Source of the DNA: an uncultured Lachnospiraceae bacterium
Lineage (GTDB): Bacteria > Bacillota > Clostridia > Lachnospirales > Lachnospiraceae
DNA length: 64,000 nt
Direction: 5' to 3'
Assembly (NCBI GenBank): GCA_949472775.1
Contig: CASWVG010000007.1
Location: 1 to 64,000 of the forward strand
Positions 49,101 through 55,712 of the stretch are shown here, one piece after another. The first letter of the stretch is position 1; each line of letters opens with the position of its first letter. The notes under the pieces were generated by a model. It did not search any database and had not been told where the DNA came from. It saw nothing but the letters and a program-made list of their open reading frames with translations. The translations under genes and the position numbers were made by a program.

Positions 49101-50024
49101 GAGCACATTACCGGTAATCGCCTCTTTCACGCCTGCGGACGTGACAGCCAGTTTCGACGCCGCATTCGCTTCCGCATCAGTCGCAGAGACAGAAGCGAAC
49201 GTAGTGCCGTCCTTATCCACTACACTCACACCGACCTTAATGTCCTTGACTTTGGTCCCCGGTGTAACGGATATGGAATCCTCTGCAACAGAGAGCACCT
49301 GTGCGGTGATTTTAAAATTAATTCTTTTCTCTACTGCGTCATTTCGGTCACTCGCCGGTATCGTCACGAGAAGCTGATACTCGCCTGCGTCAACCGGGCT
49401 TACTTCCTCGGTCGTGTCTTTCTTCACCCACTTTTTAGTGAGGCCGGCAACGTCTGCCTCATTCACAGACTCACCATTTTTCTTGATCACAACCTGTGCG
49501 TCCCAAAACTGTTCACTGCCGTCATATTCTGCAGTCGTGTCGCCAACATTGCTGTCATCTACTTCATAGACATCCTTTTCCGGCGCCGCACCATCTGCGT
49601 TTATGATCTCGTCTTCAACCGCCGAACCGGCATCTTCCTCTTCTGTCGTCTGATCCGTTTCTGTACCGGCTGTATTGTCAGCCGCCGCATCATCCACCGT
49701 AACGTCCGGATCATCGGTTCGCGTATCGTCCGGCACCTCTGTATCCGGCGCTTCCGTGGAATCATTATCCACTGAATCGTCCACCGCATCATCCGCCGTC
49801 GCATTTGCGTCGGGCGCCTGAACGTCTGCGCCTTCATCTGCCTGGCTCTCAGAAGCCTCACCGTCAGCCGGTAAGGAATCCACAGCCGTACTCTGCTCCT
49901 CTGACACATCGTCAGCCGAAGGAGCGGCGTAAGCCGTTGTAGGCAGCATGGTCACAGCCATGGCAATTGCTAAAGCCAGCGCTAAAATTCTTTTAGCCTG
50001 GAATAGCTTTTTCAGCTCTCTCAT
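43110..50024 (-). CDS. Giant secreted multi-domain surface protein (2304 aa)
   Basis: A signal peptide (1-33, ending TAYA-A) is followed by an acidic Asp/Thr-rich region (35-165). At least four MBG/YDG-like repeats come next, each with a Y-x-G opening (YDGSEQF, YTGSAQE, YNGKPLY, YNGEAFD) and a closing (D/N)AG(E/T)Y strand. A Big2-like module (GALNKMVVGTTQRLDVKLSKSQ) and fibronectin-III-like segments (IKTLTARDHSLTVSWSGPVDGYTDGYRSEI) follow. The C-terminus has two related beta modules containing RWFSFTAS...YFAVGY and KWVRFTAS...YLAVGY. No LPxTG sorting motif is present, so anchoring is non-covalent or the protein is released. AGGAGG precedes the ATG. An adhesin or glycan-binding role is inferred; no catalytic motif was recognised. 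Confidence 0.88.
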   Translation of the reverse strand: MRELKKLFQAKRILALALAIAMAVTMLPTTAYAAPSADDVSEEQSTAVDSLPADGEASESQADEGADVQAPDANATADDAVDDSVDNDSTEAPDTEVPDDTRTDDPDVTVDDAAADNTAGTETDQTTEEEDAGSAVEDEIINADGAAPEKDVYEVDDSNVGDTTAEYDGSEQFWDAQVVIKKNGESVNEADVAGLTKKWVKKDTTEEVSPVDAGEYQLLVTIPASDRNDAVEKRINFKITAQVLSVAEDSISVTPGTKVKDIKVGVSVVDKDGTTFASVSATDAEANAASKLAVTSAGVKEAITGNVLGNEDVLKKGGDYAITLSFKFTDKAGETEKNNYAMPADQVMDIEMSDLISTWVEWDYTAAYKAAHPVKDEEGNPIEGEYEPFTYAYTGSAQEPVDGTDYEAKIFSSEVVGKDDQGNDTYRELTGELKKVWCEYRLGSGWVELEQAPVNAGEYGIALHYEGEEGLYDESDKSIMDVTIEPAILELVPIPEGGTTFSAGTTAKEVLDQVDYQVYRYDEKAANGLGARFDDTDEFDRDTFWGTSYANSSKTQSYQPVFGIWNEEKTTNEDGTTEDLSDWLNDGDRLESGKTYRVMFTGYKAAYNADGSVSEGFFCPINAYGDGTDSDGYSYHVNLANSNSLNYMVDEEHVISSKEALIINVAAAAAIDVSEITPINREYNGKPLYENRADYKKAKVTVDGKSVAEGTASQLTYTWYEQDGVTSEPDTNADGSIKTDADGNPIYIEKPAWRYLGTAAKPKDAGTYRLLVSYSDSTHANASAQKEVIYEIKPRKIKVVPSGDYSAYTGVTSQKYLSMTDVSHEIKVVTEDEDADAMNEILAGWVEEEDYRITWHVEKKDAEKNEWNQTGNGYSFAEGDQLRLAAVLSYYDSNYADYEEVEEKAEDGTTSTKTTYFNETKDITLTKMGATALTVTTDLTKLADKSKVYNGEAFDVTEAVNNGLITIKAGETVVTNTVLPKMDQFWVEITGKTPEYVEKPVDAGTYKYYLGFGGDETYQGFISNPDTFEGEDGVVYSNFVYETDIVYEIKQAELTVTPSIKDEVAGGTRVQYAYDVNAAVFETPVEKDKDAFTYRRYEEDGSFTYGYQAVDGTISFDVFDAKGRELTYGEKLKGAETYTVKFDSADLTAGYARNYTLKAGESKTFTTVRSKSTVTATSPDRNNTAPIKINDVVVSKDGAYTHTVTTLQAIPYVYNLSSLDDKHREGNYIAIDIAIPAEYEALSDINPMYESSVKSAKGLILDAADDNSIRVAFDANEAEKPEFDIRWEEGFTEHFVLDFANAIFGDNLMETVAPKSLAFNGALNKMVVGTTQRLDVKLSKSQESDVIHLSYKVDEAGKDFLCVTEDGYVTALKKGSATVYVYSSRLKIDEDGKQTWIPTEPAREAKLKVTINDVTAPKIKTLTARDHSLTVSWSGPVDGYTDGYRSEIYVMKDKKKPQDFEEQIGTMKNGVWKGIFEIAPVYVSDDDTDDYGNDIYNPKTKLYTITLEDSGLSTEETYTVYVRNVSGIRGLEYCDHEVRCKVSESFAGAVKTAKTTKSQLIGLRFDPERITDAEYAEYDKDSNCYTVALSKGSLTMALEGKFRENVESGAADWADRIWKDLPLSKDDQKNYMTSKLIYCVGEARNVKTGDGFTGVSVGYNGGSIYLYNTPLATIKNEKLTLNGVGKVAVVAIDPTTLGVHAVAFVNITAKADSIKGKTVKMQVGQSMSLYDMVTYSEGRKVLIGDFEKSIVVDEELKNVFEADERFELDGVMVKAVKEGKQPMNLTLKDSVVGTDKTAAVKLSVTGLDPVKKIQTTFVTDQFADLTFDYTGYAEAFRIQVTDARGHILQSKYVPRNSNIYNAKTKLYTYRVGNLTQKSKYDVTITALYGNLASKEAKGKIQTTLLPASYRRLDDSIKADPYYEGGVTITAPNNGDDDITENALYSGNVYTLGLDASEYNVGAKYAKTDTLTWTVTNKKVATVKANAGTYTASFKAVGAGRTFIEVRSKITKAVFARWEVTVEPVANADWYHGDNEYLGQPSMPGSNTSEKTASVTSVSTNGSVNVQKGQYRWFSFTASITDVYTFSSDNDKTYAWLFYDTERAVIDRIGNSADRDVLDSKRSEYARMNENGKKIKLAAGETVYFAVGYDKLMDALVGTYVSVVGDNGGSGESDAKPAPGTASLSVGSPAYVSVTENQFKWVRFTASEAGTYRFYSANNYGDPKAWFFTQTGKNYVDRQTGIDSSKMNSWSSPFNYGYGYNDDADDVNFSHEIDNLSVGETVYLAVGYYNLGAPVSADVYVEKLY

Positions 50025-50104
50025 CCTTCTCTTCCTCCTGTTTTGTCAAATTTTCTTCCCTGATCCAGAAGAACTCCTCTGCATCCACCTAAAGTTTCTA
50101 TTAA

Positions 50105-50135
50105 ATCATACACCCCCCCCCCCTAAAATTGTCAA
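50105..50135 (-). promoter_or_regulatory. Promoter with 11-base poly-G spacer upstream of the surface-protein gene
   Basis: On the minus strand TTGACA (50130-50135) is followed by ATTTTA, eleven G (50113-50123), TG and then TATGAT (50105-50110). The spacer is 19 bases; nine G would give the optimal 17. The tract lies about 89 bases before the ATG. This layout matches slipped-strand phase-variable promoters such as Neisseria porA. Confidence 0.65.
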
Positions 50136-50195
50136 GGATAGCTTCCCTCTTGAATATCCCCCCGGAAACTGGTTCCATGTCTACCGCTGCCAGGA

Positions 50196-50243
50196 CATAG
50201 AAAGACCGCCGGGAATTGCATCACCTCCCGACGGTCTTTTTTT
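50196..50243. terminator. Bidirectional hairpin between the importer operon and the surface-protein gene
   Basis: AAAGACCG-CCGGGA and TCCCG-ACGGTCTTT form a strong stem. TTTTTTTAT follows on the plus strand and TCTTTCTATG on the minus strand. It ends the YjfF-like permease transcript. Confidence 0.75.
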
Positions 50244-50300
50244 ATATGATATAAAATTATTTTGCTGCCTTCTCACTGGCATATTCTGGTATATTAACTT

Positions 50301-51368
50301 TTAGTTCGCTGCATTTCTCTTCTTTCTCACAGACATAACCACGCTCTGAACCACGAGGAACAGGCAGAGCATAACTGCTTTTGTGATACCGGTCCACCAT
50401 GCTTCATCAAATCCGACGGAGGATACGATATTCTGAATCGTGTTCAGAGAGAGCACGCCGAAGAATGTACCAAGCACATTACCTACACCGCCTGTCAGCA
50501 TGGTGCCGCCGATAATGGAGGATGCGATCGCGTCCATCTCCGCGCCCGACGCATGAGAGGGGGAACCGGAACCTACATGCAGGAAGTAGACGAAACCGCC
50601 GATACCTGCCAGAAGCCCACAGATCAAGTGGGAGAGGAACTTCGTTCTCTTCACGTTGATACCGAGCATCAATGCGCTCTGCTTGTTGCCGCCGACTGCG
50701 TAGAAGTTACGTCCCAGCTTCATCCAACGGAGCAATACGAACATTACGATCACTACCAGAAGCGCTACCAGCACACCGATCTCCACGTAAGCGGGCACAT
50801 ACTTACCCAGCTTATTCACAGAACCAAGACCAGGCACATTCACACGAGTCATCTTCAATGCTACAAACGCCTCGTTCTCCACGTTGAAAGGTGAGGTGTT
50901 AACAATCGTTGTCATACCTCTCGCAAAGAACATACCCGCCAGTGTAACAATGAAAGGCTGAATGTCCAGATACGCAACAAGGGCACCCTGAAATGCACCG
51001 AATGCCAGACCGATCAGAATCGCGATAACAGCTGCCATAAATACGTTGCCGCCTTTGTAGTCAAGATAAACTGCGCAGCACATGCTCACAAGAGCCGTCA
51101 CGCCGCCCACGGAAATATCGATTCCGCCAGTAATCATAACAAGGCTCATGCCACAGGCAAGAATGATCAGCGCCGCATTGGCATTTAAAATATTAAAGAA
51201 AGTCTGCGGCTTTAAAAATCCCGACCGAAGAAAAACCATTGCACCTATGTACAGCAGGAAAAATACGGCAATTGTAATCGTGAGGAGCAGGTTGGTGTCG
51301 GTCATGCCCGCCAGCTTCGCGCCGAGACCCTTGCCCGTAGATGCATTACTCTTATCTGTCTTTGCCAT
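50301..51368 (-). CDS. Sugar ABC transporter permease, YjfF-like
   Basis: This 355-residue protein has about nine hydrophobic helices and the ribose-type permease signature GGIDISVGGVTALVSM, AYLDIQPFIVTLAGMFFARGM and GSGSPSHASGAEMDAIASSIIGGTMLTGGVGNVLG. It pairs with the adjacent permease as a heterodimer, as in the E. coli YtfT/YjfF galactofuranose importer. GGAGGTGGCTTGAG precedes the ATG, one base after the previous stop. Confidence 0.92.
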   Translation of the reverse strand: MAKTDKSNASTGKGLGAKLAGMTDTNLLLTITIAVFFLLYIGAMVFLRSGFLKPQTFFNILNANAALIILACGMSLVMITGGIDISVGGVTALVSMCCAVYLDYKGGNVFMAAVIAILIGLAFGAFQGALVAYLDIQPFIVTLAGMFFARGMTTIVNTSPFNVENEAFVALKMTRVNVPGLGSVNKLGKYVPAYVEIGVLVALLVVIVMFVLLRWMKLGRNFYAVGGNKQSALMLGINVKRTKFLSHLICGLLAGIGGFVYFLHVGSGSPSHASGAEMDAIASSIIGGTMLTGGVGNVLGTFFGVLSLNTIQNIVSSVGFDEAWWTGITKAVMLCLFLVVQSVVMSVRKKRNAAN

Positions 51369-51369
51369 C

Positions 51370-52455
51370 TCAAGCCACCTCCTTGCTCAGTTTCATTTTT
51401 TGTGTAATCTTATTTAAGTACTCTCTCACAGTAGGTGCGCTGACAACTACCAGCAGGATAACCACTACCGCCTTGTAAGCGGGAAGCGCTGTTGAGGAAA
51501 CTCCAAATTTGTAAAGCGTCGTCGTCAAGCACTGGATTACAAACGCGCCGATAATGGAAGACGCCATATTGAACTTACCGCCGGAAAGCGCGTTACCGCC
51601 GAGAGCAACGGCAAGGATCGCATCCATCTCAATATCCTTCGCGATAACGGAGTAGTTGATGGAAGACACACGGCTTACCTTAATCAATCCCGCAACCGCC
51701 ACACACAGGCCGAGAATCACGAAAGCCAGCACTTTGATCATCTCGGGGTTCAGACCGTTTAACTTAGACGAACTCTGGTTGATACCAACCGCCTGCGTGT
51801 ACAGCCGCAGATTTGTCACTTTCAGCACAATGCCGATCACAACCATGCATGCAATCGCGATAAAGCAAGGCGTCGGGATCGGTATCCCCGGAATAAACCC
51901 GCCGAAATAAGCAAACTTGGGATCGCTGATAACGGGGAGCTCATTGTTGTTAATCCATGCCGCAATGGAGCGTCCCGCCGTATACAGAATCAGCGTCGCG
52001 ATCATGGGCTGGATCTTGAAATAAGCCACCAGCACGCCGTTGAATGCGCCAAAGAGCATTGCAACCACACAAGCCACCAGAAACGCTACGATGATGGGAG
52101 CCTGCAGGGTTTCGGGACGGGCATTTCCGCCGCAAAGCACCCGCAAAACCACGCTGCCCGCAATGGCGATCGCAGCGCCCACGCTGATATCCTGTCCGCC
52201 GGAAGCCGCTGTTACAAGCGTCATGCCGATCGCCAGAATCGCCAGCTCAGAACCGTTATTGATAATGTCGATGATAAAGCCGGACAGCACCGGATTCCCT
52301 GCGCTGTTGTAACCCAATGTAATTCTAAAGAAAGAAGGATCTGCAATCAGGTTGAAAACCGCCAGCAGCAAAAGCGCCGCAACCGGGATAAAACACTGAT
52401 TTCTGACAAGATTCTTTAAAAAACCTGCCCCAGATGTTTTTTCACTGTTTGCCAT
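51370..52455 (-). CDS. Sugar ABC transporter permease, YtfT-like
   Basis: This 361-residue permease has the same family landmarks: AASGGQDISVGAAIAIAG, VAYFKIQPMIATLILYTAGRSIAAWINN and INYSVIAKDIEMDAILAVALGGNALSGGKF. It follows the ATPase gene with no gap and uses GGAGGTGACA in the end of that gene. The two-permease arrangement distinguishes this importer from the MmsAB system at 34-38 kb. Confidence 0.92.
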   Translation of the reverse strand: MANSEKTSGAGFLKNLVRNQCFIPVAALLLLAVFNLIADPSFFRITLGYNSAGNPVLSGFIIDIINNGSELAILAIGMTLVTAASGGQDISVGAAIAIAGSVVLRVLCGGNARPETLQAPIIVAFLVACVVAMLFGAFNGVLVAYFKIQPMIATLILYTAGRSIAAWINNNELPVISDPKFAYFGGFIPGIPIPTPCFIAIACMVVIGIVLKVTNLRLYTQAVGINQSSSKLNGLNPEMIKVLAFVILGLCVAVAGLIKVSRVSSINYSVIAKDIEMDAILAVALGGNALSGGKFNMASSIIGAFVIQCLTTTLYKFGVSSTALPAYKAVVVILLVVVSAPTVREYLNKITQKMKLSKEVA

Positions 52456-53970
52456 TTATTTGTCACCTCCCGCAATCGTATTCATAACCGTACCCTGATT
52501 CAGATCATCGCCTGTCAGCTCGCCAACTGCCTTGCGGTCGCGCATGACGATCAGACGGGAACAGGTTCTGAGCATCTCGTCAAGCTCCGAGGAAATAAAG
52601 GTTACGCTCATACCCTCGGACGCCAGTTTCAGCACCAGCTTCTGGATATCGACCTTCGTACCCACGTCGATACCACGGGTAGGCTCATCCAGAATCAGAT
52701 ATTCGGGATGGGTGAAAAGCCATCTCGCCAGAATAACCTTCTGCTGGTTACCGCCGGAAAGAGACTTAATCGGGGTGTCCTTAGAAGCTGTCTTAATATT
52801 CAGAAGTTTTATGTATTCGTCCGCAACCTTATTTGCTTCTGCCTTGGAGAAAGGCTTGAAGAAGCCCTTAAGCACCTGCTGCGCCAGAATAATATTGTCA
52901 CGCACGGAAAGGTCTCCTACGATACCGTCCACCTTACGGTCTTCGGGCAGATACGCGATGCCGTTCTTCATGGCGTCAAGCGGCTTCGCAATCTTTACGT
53001 CCTTGCCGCCCATCTTTACTTTTCCGCCGGTCACTCTGTCCGCACCGAAAATGGCACGCACACACTCACTTCGCCCGGAACCGAGAAGTCCGGTAAATCC
53101 GTTTACCTCGCCCTTGTTGATATGGAAATCGAACGGCTTGATACCCGCACTGCTGACAAGACCTTCCGCCTCCAGCACGGGAACCGCATCCTTCCCTGCG
53201 TCAAATGTCTTAACCTCACTCTTGATATCGGAGAGATCGTCCACCTCTTTACCGAGCATCTTGGACACCAGCTGTACACGGGGCAGATTTTCAATTTCAT
53301 ATTCGCCCACAAGTTTACCGTCTCTCATAACAGTAATCCTGTCGCAGACCTCGTACACCTGCTCCAGGAAGTGTGTTACAAAGATAATGCCTACGCCTTT
53401 GGCACGGAGATCCCGCATCAGCTTAAAGAGTTTCTCAACTTCCTGCTCATCCAGAGAGGAAGTAGGCTCATCCAGAATCAGAACTTTACATTCCATGTCA
53501 ACCGCACGCGCGATAGCAATCATCTGCTGCACCGCCAAAGAACAGGTCCCCAGCTGCTGTGCCGCTTTCGCGGGAATCTGCAGCGACTGCAGAATTTTGT
53601 CCGTGTCAGCGTTCATCTTTTTCCAGTTCTGTACTGCGCCCTTGGTACGACCGATAAACATATTCTCAGCCACAGTCAGATTCGGGCAGAGCGTGATCTC
53701 CTGATACACGGTACTGATACCCATATTCTGCGCATCCTGAGGCGAGTGAATCGCAACCGCGCCCTCTGTGCCGTCTAAGAAGATTTCTCCGTCCTCCTTG
53801 CCGTAAACCCCGGTAAGAACCTTGATCAACGTCGATTTCCCGGCGCCGTTCTCCCCCATCAGCGCATGAATTTCACCCTTGCGAAGTGTAAAATCTACAC
53901 CTTGCAGGGCGTGCACGCCGGGGAAGATCTTGTGAATGTTTCTCATTTTTAATACAACATTTCCTTCCAC
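52456..53970 (-). CDS. Sugar ABC transporter ATP-binding protein, YtfR-like
   Basis: The double ATPase has about 504 residues, starting at GTG 53970 (or 53982, which overlaps the GGGAGG site). The first half has GENGAGKSTLIKVL, LAVQQMIAIARAV and LILDEPTSSLDEQEVE; the second half has GLLGSGRSECVRAIFG, LSGGNQQKVILARWLF and LILDEPTRGIDVG. It energises the two permeases encoded downstream. A stack of hairpins separates it from the binding-protein gene. Confidence 0.94.
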   Translation of the reverse strand: MEGNVVLKMRNIHKIFPGVHALQGVDFTLRKGEIHALMGENGAGKSTLIKVLTGVYGKEDGEIFLDGTEGAVAIHSPQDAQNMGISTVYQEITLCPNLTVAENMFIGRTKGAVQNWKKMNADTDKILQSLQIPAKAAQQLGTCSLAVQQMIAIARAVDMECKVLILDEPTSSLDEQEVEKLFKLMRDLRAKGVGIIFVTHFLEQVYEVCDRITVMRDGKLVGEYEIENLPRVQLVSKMLGKEVDDLSDIKSEVKTFDAGKDAVPVLEAEGLVSSAGIKPFDFHINKGEVNGFTGLLGSGRSECVRAIFGADRVTGGKVKMGGKDVKIAKPLDAMKNGIAYLPEDRKVDGIVGDLSVRDNIILAQQVLKGFFKPFSKAEANKVADEYIKLLNIKTASKDTPIKSLSGGNQQKVILARWLFTHPEYLILDEPTRGIDVGTKVDIQKLVLKLASEGMSVTFISSELDEMLRTCSRLIVMRDRKAVGELTGDDLNQGTVMNTIAGGDK

Positions 53971-54011
53971 TCTCAGGTCCACCTCCCAAATTATTATAGT
54001 TTTTTTCGTGC

Positions 54012-54195
54012 AAACGAGCGCGGGCAGGCTTTTCGCTGCGCCGCGCTCGTCTTATACATTATAACATATTTTTTATTTCACAGCAAACGATTCACTCGAA
54101 AGCCCGCGTCTTCGACGCTCCCTGTTCGACTTCGTCGAACGCTTTCTCGTTAGTGCTGCCGGAAATCAAATGCCGCTTCGCGCCGCTTGATTTCC
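54012..54195 (-). repeat. Three stacked intercistronic hairpins
   Basis: GGAAATCAA/TTGATTTCC (54161-54195), GTTCGAC/GTCGAAC (about 54124-54140) and ACGAGCGCGG/CCGCGCTCGT (54014-54050) lie between the binding-protein stop and the ATPase start. No T tract follows. They probably protect the binding-protein mRNA and reduce read-through. Confidence 0.6.
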
Positions 54196-54206
54196 TTGCG
54201 CAGCTA

Positions 54207-55301
54207 CTAGATGCCGTACTTGTCTACATCTTCCTGTGTGATGGTTGTTGCATCGAAGCCCTTCTCATCCATGATGATTGTCTTCTCAGCAGGTGCACCA
54301 TTCTTGATTACATCGTCGATGTAAGAAGACTGGAAAGGATTACACTGACCATCGTAGTTCCAGTTGCCTGCCAGCAGCTCTTCCAGAGCCCACTTGTTGC
54401 AGTCAAAGCCCATTACGATAACGTCCTTGCCAACGCCGTGAGAGATGTTAGCTGCATCCAGAGCTGCAACTGCGCCCTTAGCCATATCATCGTTCTCAGC
54501 GTAGATTACGTTGAACTCTTTACCAGAGCTGATTACGGACTGAACGATCTGCTGTGCATTCTCTGCGTTCCACTCAGCGGTCTGCTGCTCAACGATGTTC
54601 CAGTTAGCTTCTGCATCTGCCTTAGCCTGAAGAGCGCCGCTGCGGCCTTCCTGTGCTGCGGAACCCATCACGCCCTGAAGGTGGATGATGTTGTAAGTCT
54701 CAAGACCCTGATCTGCAAGCCAGTTAACAGCGGTCTCACCCTCTTTGTCCATATCGGATACGATGGATGCAAGGTAAAGGCTCTCGTCTGCGTCGATGGT
54801 ACGGTCGAACAGGATAACCTGAACGCCAGCGTCCTGAGCATCTGTCAGTACGGAATCCCAGCCTGATGTATCAGCTGCGGAGAGAAGCAGATAGTCAACG
54901 CCGTCCTGGATGAACTTCTGAGCTGCTGCGATCTGCTCGTCATTCTTCATGCTGTAAGCGAAGGATGCGGAGTAGCCGTTCTCCTCTGTGAAGGTAGCCT
55001 TCAGATCTGCATCGTTAGCGGTACGGTAACCGGACTCATTAGGATCGTTGTTGATGATACCAAGGGTGATCAGCTCGCCGCTTGCTGCAGGTGCCTCAGC
55101 CTCCTCTGCGGGTGCCTCTTCCTCTGCTGCAGGAGCTTCCTCTTCTGCTGCAGGAGCTTCCTCCTCTGCGGGTGCCTCTTCTGCTGCAGGTGCCTCTGCT
55201 GCGGGCTCAGTTGCCGCGGGAGCTGCCTCGCCGCCGCCACAGCCTGCCAGAGTAGCCATTACCATAGCGCCTGTCAGTAAAACTGCCATCTTTTTCTTCA
55301 T
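54207..55301 (-). CDS. YtfQ-like sugar-binding lipoprotein
   Basis: The product has 364 residues from ATG 55301, preceded by GGGAGG. A lipobox LAGC (about residue 20) is followed by a 50-residue Ala/Glu/Pro linker with repeated EEEAPAAEE units. The binding domain starts at LITLGIINNDPNESGYRTANDADLK. SAADTSGWDSVLTDAQDAGVQVILFDRTID, QGVMGSAAQEGRSGAL and AENDDMAKGAVAALDAA are the YtfQ pattern, whose E. coli member binds galactofuranose. An arabinofuranose-like ligand is possible given the arabinose genes nearby; this is inference. Confidence 0.9.
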   Translation of the reverse strand: MKKKMAVLLTGAMVMATLAGCGGGEAAPAATEPAAEAPAAEEAPAEEEAPAAEEEAPAAEEEAPAEEAEAPAASGELITLGIINNDPNESGYRTANDADLKATFTEENGYSASFAYSMKNDEQIAAAQKFIQDGVDYLLLSAADTSGWDSVLTDAQDAGVQVILFDRTIDADESLYLASIVSDMDKEGETAVNWLADQGLETYNIIHLQGVMGSAAQEGRSGALQAKADAEANWNIVEQQTAEWNAENAQQIVQSVISSGKEFNVIYAENDDMAKGAVAALDAANISHGVGKDVIVMGFDCNKWALEELLAGNWNYDGQCNPFQSSYIDDVIKNGAPAEKTIIMDEKGFDATTITQEDVDKYGI

Positions 55302-55395
55302 TGTTTGTTTCCTCCCTTTCATGGTCTCTCCCACCCCTGTGGTGGAAGATATGTTTTGGGGTAGCGGGATTTCATGTTTCCCCGTCCCTGAGAAC

Positions 55396-55424
55396 ACTTT
55401 AGCAAAATGCACGAAACAGTTCAA
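55396..55424 (-). promoter_or_regulatory. Promoter of the ytfQ-like operon
   Basis: TTGAAC (55419-55424), 17 bases, then TAAAGT (55396-55401) on the minus strand. GTTCAAC overlapping the -35 box is repeated at 55459-55465, and ACCC-AAAAT/ATTTT-GG-ATGGGT forms an imperfect dyad between them, a likely regulator site. The palindrome ACAAATTTGT (55469-55478) lies beyond, towards the divergent GntR gene. Confidence 0.6.
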
Positions 55425-55712
55425 CACCCAAAATCATCCTTTTGTGTATTTTGGATGGGTTCAACAATACAAATTTGTGCTACAATAAAAAATAATAATA
55501 CAAATATAAAAATTCAGGGTATTTTTTTACGATTCGGTTGTTTTTTTATGGATTTTTACCATGATTTTTCCATATTTACCCATATTGCATCTATGGTCAA
55601 TCTTATCAAAACCGGCTTGTAAGTGATGTTTTTTTCCGATTGGGGCAATTTTGTGAATAAATTTGATGTAATTTGTTAATAAACCATGAACAAAAAAGGA
55701 GATTTTTTTACT

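Noticed and set aside
48633-49775. Plus-strand 380-codon ORF inside the giant surface-protein gene
   Set aside because: It is an antisense frame within a continuous, signal-peptide-bearing coding sequence, with no binding site or recognisable domain.
50025-50300. Possible invertible promoter upstream of the surface-protein gene
   Set aside because: I looked for inverted repeats bracketing the promoter and for a nearby recombinase gene. Only the terminator hairpin at 50196-50243 was found, so inversion is not supported.
53983-54206. Small gene between the ytfQ-like gene and the ATPase gene
   Set aside because: The gap is filled with hairpins and has no start codon with a binding site and sensible product.
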